Shown here: positions 57,601 through 64,000 of the stretch, piece by piece
Numbering within the stretch: the first letter of the stretch is position 1
Layout: every line of letters begins with the position of its first letter
Assembly (NCBI RefSeq): GCF_012273895.1
Contig: NC_052123.1
Span: forward strand, 3,224,001 to 3,288,000
DNA: 64,000 nucleotides
Source: Zerene cesonia
Taxonomy: Eukaryota > Arthropoda > Insecta > Lepidoptera > Pieridae
Reading direction: 5' to 3'
The notes under the pieces: generated by a model
Seen by the model: only the letters and a program-made list of their open reading frames with translations
The model's database searches: none
Told to the model about the DNA's origin: nothing
Translations under genes and position numbers: made by a program

Positions 57601-57858
57601 GTCATGACAAGATTTAAATTATTTAAACGAAGCATAGAATCAAGTTGTAATGACAATTTCGAAAAATCGAAATAGCATTTCCATATTCAAATTAAAAACT
57701 GATATTATTAAAAAAAAAGAAAAACAATAGACAAGATTTTTTACAATCAGCCAAGGAGAACAATGATTGAACAATAATGCACAGATAAATAATAACATAT
57801 CGAAAGGTATAGATAGCAAAAGAATTGATAGGCCAATAATCTAACTAAAACAATTTAT
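54651..57858. other. Intergenic region between converging HMBS and TOM20
   Basis: It holds the 3' ends of both genes: AATAAA at 54722 for HMBS and a reversed AATAAA (TTTATT at 57409-57414) for TOM20. A possible Helitron-like remnant lies at 57125-57320 (CTACCAATATTTTTAAGC, GGCGAAACTGCGCGGCAG). The frame 54994-55410 is AT-rich chance sequence. No other gene. Confidence 0.5.
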
Positions 57859-60800
57859 TTATTCGACATCTTCCTCTTGCAACCCACTACCGCCGCTCGC
57901 CCGCATGGACGCGCGGAGACGTTCTGAAACTTCTGGAAGCTTCTTAAGAAGGAGGTGGAAAATTGGTGCCGGCATGGTTTGTTGGAGGACCTACAAAAAT
58001 AATTAATTCAATGTCAATTATAATTTTAAACTCTATAGTACAAGTCCGCTATAAGCTGTTATGTCACAATTAATAAATGTAGTAAATTTGTGCAATCCAG
58101 ATTTACTCATTAATTTAGCTTATTATCATTTATCACTATTAATTTGTCTCTATTTACTATCTCCAACTTATCTACTTTATATGAAACTTCAACTTACACT
58201 AAGCAACTGCTGTGTCTGTCCACATACTGCTACTGCTTGACCAAGATGCTCCACACCCGCTTCCAGGTCTCCAGCTGCCAGCAACTCTTCACCTAATTGG
58301 ATCTGAAATCAATTACTTTATGTTATAATACGTTTTTATGTTATAGCACCTAAACATACTATAATTATGTATTTATTCATAACATATTTATTACTTTTTA
58401 AATTATCCACATTTGAATTTGAATATTATCAAAACTAATCTAGTAGGTACATTTTATGTGTGAGTAGAAAGAGATTCAATACATTTTATCTAATTATAAG
58501 ATGATTTATTGTTTTATATATTGTTTATAACCTTATTTCACAGTAAAAAAATCATTCATTTTATGAAATATTTATCACCTAAATGAAATTAAAAATAAAC
58601 TTCATTGCAACATCATTTTTACATTTTGAGCATTTTCATATGGCTCATATTATCAGCAAGAAAGTGACTAATCATTACTGCCACTTATGATTATGATAAT
58701 AGATATCATCTATATAGCACACATATATAACACTAGCTATGCCCCGTGGTTTCACCCGCGTAAGTCTGTATCCCGTATTAATATCGGGATAAAAAGTTGC
58801 CTATGTGTTATTCCAGTTGTCCAGCTATCTACGTACCAAATTTCATTACAATCAGTCCAGTAGTGCGTGGAAGAGTAACAAACATACATTTATAATGTTA
58901 GTATAAGTATATAATATACAACGACACACCCACGAAATGTTAATGTTAATCGAAAATCAATAGTGCTTAAAGAGTACCTGTTGTAAGAAGAATCTTTGCA
59001 TGGCTTCGTGATCGTTCATGTCGGGCAGTGGGCCGCCCATCGTGCGCGACCTTGTGGCATTCTGTTGTGCCTTTTGTCTGCCTGAAAGATATAAAAACGA
59101 TGGGAATTTAATTTCAATTAATTGATTCATGTGATTGCATTCACTTAGAAAAACTGGGAGATATGTTCATTTAAAAAAAGTATGATGAATATTATGTACA
59201 TTGAAAAAAGGGGTATTGCCAGTGCAATAATGGAGCGTTTAAAATTTTTTTAAGAGTGTCATATGAGAAGTGTTTAAAAACACTCTTTCAGTTCATTTAG
59301 TATGATTAGGACATTTAAAAATTTGTCTGGATTAATTTCAATTAAAAATTATACTGATGAGTGTAGGACACTTAGGAAATTAATCGACTTTTCTACTTGA
59401 AACATGTTGGATGGTGCTTTGTGACAACCTGACTTACATTTTACCAAACAAAGCCACAAACGCGGATGCACTATTCGCAAGAATTCTATGAAGGAATTAT
59501 CAAGAAAATGCTCTACTAAGTATGGTTACCACCTCAAGATATATTAAAAAGTTCCTCTAAACTATATTTTACTTATTAAATCTTTAATATCTTCTATAAA
59601 TGAAAAATAAATGTTCCCTGCCTGTGCCATAGTAGTGAAATGATTTGTGAGCAATTAAAAAAAAAAGAAACTGTTATTTAATGACACTAGCGAGGAAAAT
59701 ATGTGCATTCCATTGTTATTTATGTGTGCATTCAGTTGTGTAAATATCACTCTCTAGATTTGCAATTGTCAATAGTCAGATTTATAAGAGACTAGCTGCG
59801 CCCCTCGGTTTCACCTGCGTATGTTTGTATCCCATAGGAATATCGGGATAAAAAATTGCCCATATGTTATTCCAGTTGTCCAGCTTCTACGTACCAAACT
59901 TCATTGCAATCGGTTCAGTGCTTTTTGAAATAGTAACAAACACACACGCATCCTTACAAACTTTCGCGTTTATAATATTAGTAGAAAGTAGGATTAGTAT
60001 GAAGGATGCAATATTCATTTATATTAAAATATTTTATAGTGAAAACTTTATAAGATTAACATGTGCTTTATTACATCAGTTCAAGCTTAACAGCACTGTT
60101 TGCTATCTTAACGACTTGTTACATATTCTTAATTTCTTATTTTATACTTATGAATGATATTTCTACACTTCAGAAACTACTCAAAATTAATTAATATTTC
60201 TACACTAATATTAGTTAATTTGTATTTTTGTTTGTTTGTAAACTCAAAAATAACTGGACCGATTTTAAAAATTCTTTCAAAACTAGAAACCTGCAACTTC
60301 AATGAGTGACATAGGCTGTATATGTACCCCGAGCAAAGCCGATGCGAACAACCAGTATATTATATAGTTCTTGATATATCTTTCTGATATTGACTTACAT
60401 TACTGTTAAAGCTTATATATTAAATGTCAAGCTCCCGGATCTCGCCCTGTTTTAAATATTGATTGATTATTTAAAGTTAAGTTGAAATTTCAGTTAATTG
60501 GTTATTTCATCTTCTTTGTGAAAAAAGATCAGTCAGTGAAGACGCTTGACGTTGAAATGTTGATTATCTTTTACCAATCATCATTTACTTGCAAATGTTG
60601 TTTAGGATTGTGATTAAGTATTATTGAATTCAATGGTAAATATAGATACGTATTTTACATTAAGCATCTACAAGATCAACCTTATCATAACTAAATAATT
60701 AAATGTTTAAGGAGTAATAAAACCAACTGTATAAGTCCAAAGATGCTTTTTTTTGGGAATAGGCATTATGATTAAATGTTATGTATGTATAATGTTATGT

Positions 60801-61160
60801 AAATTCGTCTAACTCATTTACGCATAGATTTCTGTAAGCAAAAAGCGTAAATGTAACTGGTAAGCAACATAAGAAAAAATTAACTAAAAACGTGACAATA
60901 GTTACGTACCGAAAAATTTTTAGGTTGTTATTATACAACAGCTGTTTAAAATATTACTTACAAGCACCGGAAAATAAGTGCATACAGTGTATTTAAATAA
61001 TTACTGAAAATTTATTTTAAATATTAAACTTACGTTCCCTCAATTTCTTTTTGTAAAGTGGATCCTTTCTGCGTTGCTGATCAAAATACACACAATACCC
61101 TAAGAAAAGAGTTCCAGCTAAGCCGACTGCGATTCCAAGAGTTGTGCGACTTAGTTCCAT
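57859..61160 (-). CDS. Tom20: Mitochondrial import receptor subunit TOM20
   Basis: Four coding exons on the minus strand: 61160-61034, 59081-58978, 58302-58198 and 57990-57859, with phases 1, 0 and 0 and GT/AG borders; 155 residues, normal for animal TOM20 (about 145). TOM20 sits in the mitochondrial outer membrane and binds presequences of imported proteins, passing them to TOM40. Seen: an N-terminal membrane anchor at about residues 6-26 (GIAVGLAGTLFLGYCVYF), then a basic linker with DPLYKKKLRERRQK, LPDMNDHEAMQRFF, the TPR-like receptor core IQLGEELLAAGDLEAGVEHL and VAVCGQTQQLL, VLQQTMPAPIFHLLLKKLP, and the typical acidic C-terminus QEEDVE. Introns 1 and 2 carry Helitron-like elements. CCGCCATTT at 61242-61250 upstream fits a YY1/Pho-type promoter site. 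Divergent from VPS26. Confidence 0.96.
58733..58908 (-). mobile_element. Family A Helitron-like element in TOM20 intron 2
   Basis: CTAGCTATGCCCCGTGG, ATATCGGGATAAAAAGTTGC and TTGTCCAGCTATCTACGTAC are kept. The 5' part is shortened (GTGCGTGGAAGAGTAACAAA to TATAATGTTAGTATA). It lies 70 bases from the exon at 58978. Confidence 0.82.
59792..59993 (-). mobile_element. Family A Helitron-like element in TOM20 intron 1
   Basis: CTAGCTGCGCCCCTCGG start and the full body, with GTGCTTTTTGAAATAGTAAC replacing the usual TTTTTGCGTGAAAGAGCAAC, ending TATAATATTAGTAGAAAGTAG. Confidence 0.82.
60199..60352 (+). mobile_element. Family H Helitron-like element in TOM20 intron 1
   Basis: It starts TCTACACTAATATTAGTTAA and holds AAATAACTGGACCGATTTTA, GCAACTTCAATGAGTGACAT and CCCCGAGCAAAGCCGATGCG. 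The 3' CTAG has decayed to CCAGTA. Related to 22180-22284. Confidence 0.6.
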
Positions 61161-61464
61161 TTCAAAATATGTTTTGTAGCGATTGATTCATACAAATAGG
61201 ATGTTGAATTTCACGTCTTTTTAGTTACAAAATTCTAATGTCCGCCATTTACTGAAAAGAAAGAATGAATGTTGGTATCCCTGTTCTTCACTATTGTTAT
61301 GATTTTTTTGGAAACGTTCTACTTAACTGCTTATTTACATAATCATCTTAAAAAAATAATTTTATTGGTTGAGTTTTTAATTTAATGCAGTTTAATATAT
61401 TTATTAAGGAAAAATTAAAGATTTTTGATGAGAATTTATAAAAACCAGCAGTGTTTTATTTTAT
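61161..61464. promoter_or_regulatory. TOM20 5' flank
   Basis: Upstream of the TOM20 start codon on the minus strand. CCGCCATTT at 61242-61250 reads AAATGGCGG on the gene's strand, 82 bases before ATG, matching the YY1/Pho-type element common near housekeeping starts. No TATA box is seen. Confidence 0.4.
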
Positions 61465-62464
61465 NNNNNNNNNNNNNNNNNNNNNNNNNNNNNNNNNNNN
61501 NNNNNNNNNNNNNNNNNNNNNNNNNNNNNNNNNNNNNNNNNNNNNNNNNNNNNNNNNNNNNNNNNNNNNNNNNNNNNNNNNNNNNNNNNNNNNNNNNNNN
61601 NNNNNNNNNNNNNNNNNNNNNNNNNNNNNNNNNNNNNNNNNNNNNNNNNNNNNNNNNNNNNNNNNNNNNNNNNNNNNNNNNNNNNNNNNNNNNNNNNNNN
61701 NNNNNNNNNNNNNNNNNNNNNNNNNNNNNNNNNNNNNNNNNNNNNNNNNNNNNNNNNNNNNNNNNNNNNNNNNNNNNNNNNNNNNNNNNNNNNNNNNNNN
61801 NNNNNNNNNNNNNNNNNNNNNNNNNNNNNNNNNNNNNNNNNNNNNNNNNNNNNNNNNNNNNNNNNNNNNNNNNNNNNNNNNNNNNNNNNNNNNNNNNNNN
61901 NNNNNNNNNNNNNNNNNNNNNNNNNNNNNNNNNNNNNNNNNNNNNNNNNNNNNNNNNNNNNNNNNNNNNNNNNNNNNNNNNNNNNNNNNNNNNNNNNNNN
62001 NNNNNNNNNNNNNNNNNNNNNNNNNNNNNNNNNNNNNNNNNNNNNNNNNNNNNNNNNNNNNNNNNNNNNNNNNNNNNNNNNNNNNNNNNNNNNNNNNNNN
62101 NNNNNNNNNNNNNNNNNNNNNNNNNNNNNNNNNNNNNNNNNNNNNNNNNNNNNNNNNNNNNNNNNNNNNNNNNNNNNNNNNNNNNNNNNNNNNNNNNNNN
62201 NNNNNNNNNNNNNNNNNNNNNNNNNNNNNNNNNNNNNNNNNNNNNNNNNNNNNNNNNNNNNNNNNNNNNNNNNNNNNNNNNNNNNNNNNNNNNNNNNNNN
62301 NNNNNNNNNNNNNNNNNNNNNNNNNNNNNNNNNNNNNNNNNNNNNNNNNNNNNNNNNNNNNNNNNNNNNNNNNNNNNNNNNNNNNNNNNNNNNNNNNNNN
62401 NNNNNNNNNNNNNNNNNNNNNNNNNNNNNNNNNNNNNNNNNNNNNNNNNNNNNNNNNNNNNNNN
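61465..62464. other. Assembly gap, 1000 N, between TOM20 and VPS26
   Basis: A 1000-N placeholder. The true distance between the two divergent starts is unknown. Confidence 0.99.
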
Positions 62465-62841
62465 AAAACATGTGGTACAAATTAATTGCCATATATAAAA
62501 AAATATCAAATGTACACATGATTGAAATAGGAGATTTATCTTCTTTTTTAAATAAATCCCTTTAATACTTATATATGTCGTTCGATCCCTGTAAGAAATA
62601 CGCTTGTGAGATCCAGAGGTGCCTTGTTGGTGAGTCAATTTAATATATTTTTAATTATGAAATTGCTTGCCGACTTCCGACATAATGCAGTCGCCATCTT
62701 TACTTCTATCCTTCAGTCGGCTCTAGATTTGCGGGCGTATCGTCGCCGTTTTTCAATGTTTTGCTCAATTATATCACTATTGTTCCTTTCAAAATATACA
62801 TAAAAAGTTCGTGAAGTGTTGCATAATAGTTTGGTGTGAAA
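62465..62841 (+). promoter_or_regulatory. VPS26 5' flank and untranslated leader
   Basis: CGCCATCTT at 62692-62700 is the reverse complement of AAGATGGCG, the YY1/Pho-type core, 142 bases before the VPS26 start codon. The frame 62606-62803 covers this stretch but ends before the gene and has no family signature. Confidence 0.4.
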
Positions 62842-64000
62842 ATGAGTTTTTTCGGATTCGGACAGACAGCGGATATCGAAATTGTGTTCGATGATGCGGA
62901 CAAACGTAAAGTTGCAGAGGTAAAAACGGATGATGGAAAAAAGGAAAAGCTTCTACTTTATTATGATGGTGAAACTGTTTCTGGACGCGTAAATGTCACG
63001 TTGAGAAAGCCAGGGTCAAAGTTAGAGCATCAAGGTATAAAAGTCGAGCTTATCGGACAAATTGAATTGTTTTATGATAGAGGAAATCATCACGAATTTA
63101 TATCCTTGGTGAAGGAGTTAGCCCGTCCCGGGGACCTTTTACAGCACACTTCGTACCCTTTTGAATTCGCTAACGTGGAAAAGCCTTACGAAGTGTACAC
63201 GGGAGCAAATGTCAGACTTAGGTATTTTTTGCGAGCCACAATTGTTAGACGACTTACAGATATTGTAAAGGAAGTTGATATAGCTGTACACACATTATGC
63301 AGCTATCCCGACGTTTTGAATTCCATAAAAATGGAAGTAGGAATTGAAGATTGCCTTCACATAGAGTTTGAATATAACAAATCGAAATACCACTTAAAAG
63401 ACGTAATTGTTGGTAAAATTTATTTCCTACTGGTCAGAATAAAGATAAAGCACATGGAAATATCAATAATTAAAAGAGAAACCACTGGTTCTGGGCCTAA
63501 TACCTTTACAGAAAATGAGACTGTTGCTAAGTATGAAATCATGGACGGTGCTCCAGTAAGAGGGGAGAGTATTCCAATTCGAGTGTTTCTAGCTGGTTAT
63601 GACTTGACACCCACAATGAGGGATATAAACAATAAATTCTCTGTAAGGTACTACTTAAATCTTGTGCTTATGGATACTGAAGACCGCCGCTACTTCAAAC
63701 AGCAAGAGGTCACATTGTGGAGAAAGAGTGACAAGTCCCGCTTGCCATTACATAATCCTCATCACCCACAAACACAAAGCCTGGCAAATCCTCACCCTCA
63801 ACGGCAGCTTAGTGCATCAAGTGAGGAAAACTCTATTAGAACTGCTTCTCCCAATGCACCAGAAAATTTACAAAGGTCCATATCACCACCCATGCCTACA
63901 GAAAAACAAAATGGGCCTGCACAAATGGAGAAGGAAGAACCAGATCTTTTACCAAGCAAATTATCTAATACCCATATTGAAACTCCTCCAGAACTACCTA
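62842..64000 (+). CDS. Vps26: Retromer subunit VPS26, 3' end beyond window
   Basis: It is open from ATG at 62842 to the window edge, 386 codons without stop or visible intron. VPS26 is the arrestin-like subunit of retromer, which binds VPS35 and sorts cargo from endosomes back to the Golgi or cell surface. Seen: N-terminal FFGFGQTADIEIVFDD, IELFYDRGNHHEFISLVKEL with ARPGDL, SYPFEFANVEKPYEVYTGAN, VRLRYFLRATIVRR, DCLHIEFEYNKSKYHLKDVI and GKIYFLLVRIKIKHMEISII, then RGESIPIRVFLAGYDLTPTM and FSVRYYLNLVLMDTEDRRYF. This covers both arrestin-like domains (to about residue 300). Human VPS26A and B are 327 and 336 residues; here a Ser/Pro/Gln-rich tail continues past 386. The start is chosen by alignment to the family N-terminus. 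Divergent from TOM20. Confidence 0.96.
   Translation, partial: MSFFGFGQTADIEIVFDDADKRKVAEVKTDDGKKEKLLLYYDGETVSGRVNVTLRKPGSKLEHQGIKVELIGQIELFYDRGNHHEFISLVKELARPGDLLQHTSYPFEFANVEKPYEVYTGANVRLRYFLRATIVRRLTDIVKEVDIAVHTLCSYPDVLNSIKMEVGIEDCLHIEFEYNKSKYHLKDVIVGKIYFLLVRIKIKHMEISIIKRETTGSGPNTFTENETVAKYEIMDGAPVRGESIPIRVFLAGYDLTPTMRDINNKFSVRYYLNLVLMDTEDRRYFKQQEVTLWRKSDKSRLPLHNPHHPQTQSLANPHPQRQLSASSEENSIRTASPNAPENLQRSISPPMPTEKQNGPAQMEKEEPDLLPSKLSNTHIETPPELP

Noticed and set aside
1..64000. CRISPR arrays, bacterial operons or an integrated virus
   Set aside because: No regularly spaced identical repeats with unique spacers, no ribosome-binding sites or gene strings, and no viral structural or polymerase motif were found. 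All tandem structure is microsatellite or transposon-derived.

Overview
This is a piece of an insect nuclear genome, almost certainly a butterfly or moth. It is AT-rich, with introns bounded by GT/AG and long non-coding stretches. The non-coding part is crowded with short repeats typical of Lepidoptera: Helitron-like elements that begin with TC, end in CTAG and sit between A and T, and tRNA-derived SINEs with a (GAT)n tail. There is no bacterial-style operon, CRISPR array or intact virus. Four blocks of exactly 1000 N (685-1684, 2814-3813, 25797-26796, 61465-62464) are assembly placeholders of unknown true length.

Positions 1-41.9 kb hold no gene I can recognise. The region is a mosaic of transposon copies: at least six Helitron-like families, three SINE copies, a second dispersed family, a 161-bp poly-A retroposon with a 17-bp target duplication, a 74-bp tandem array whose units each carry a GC-rich hairpin, and a hAT DNA transposon (24933-26870) with perfect 8-bp target duplications. 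The hAT transposase is frameshifted and its middle is lost in an assembly gap. Three compact hairpins are not explained by these families.

From about 41.9 kb the window becomes gene-dense. A candidate first coding exon on the minus strand (41909-41963) diverges from a plus-strand VRK-family protein kinase (homolog of Drosophila ballchen/NHK-1; 43598-46891, four coding exons, 876 residues). Next comes hydroxymethylbilane synthase, the third enzyme of haem synthesis (48039-54650, seven exons, 414 residues). TOM20, the mitochondrial outer-membrane import receptor, follows on the minus strand (61160 down to 57859, four exons, 155 residues). Last is retromer subunit VPS26 on the plus strand (62842, running off the window end, uninterrupted for 386 codons), head-to-head with TOM20 across an assembly gap.

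The genes are housekeeping functions in different compartments: nucleus, cytosolic haem synthesis, mitochondrial surface and endosome. Nothing suggests one joint pathway; they look like ordinary insect neighbours. The most notable observations are a roughly 145-residue insertion inside the VRK kinase domain, a chimeric Helitron-like element made from two families that kept both working ends, the hairpin tandem array that ends in a Helitron-like CTAG terminus, and the orphan first exon at 41.9 kb.
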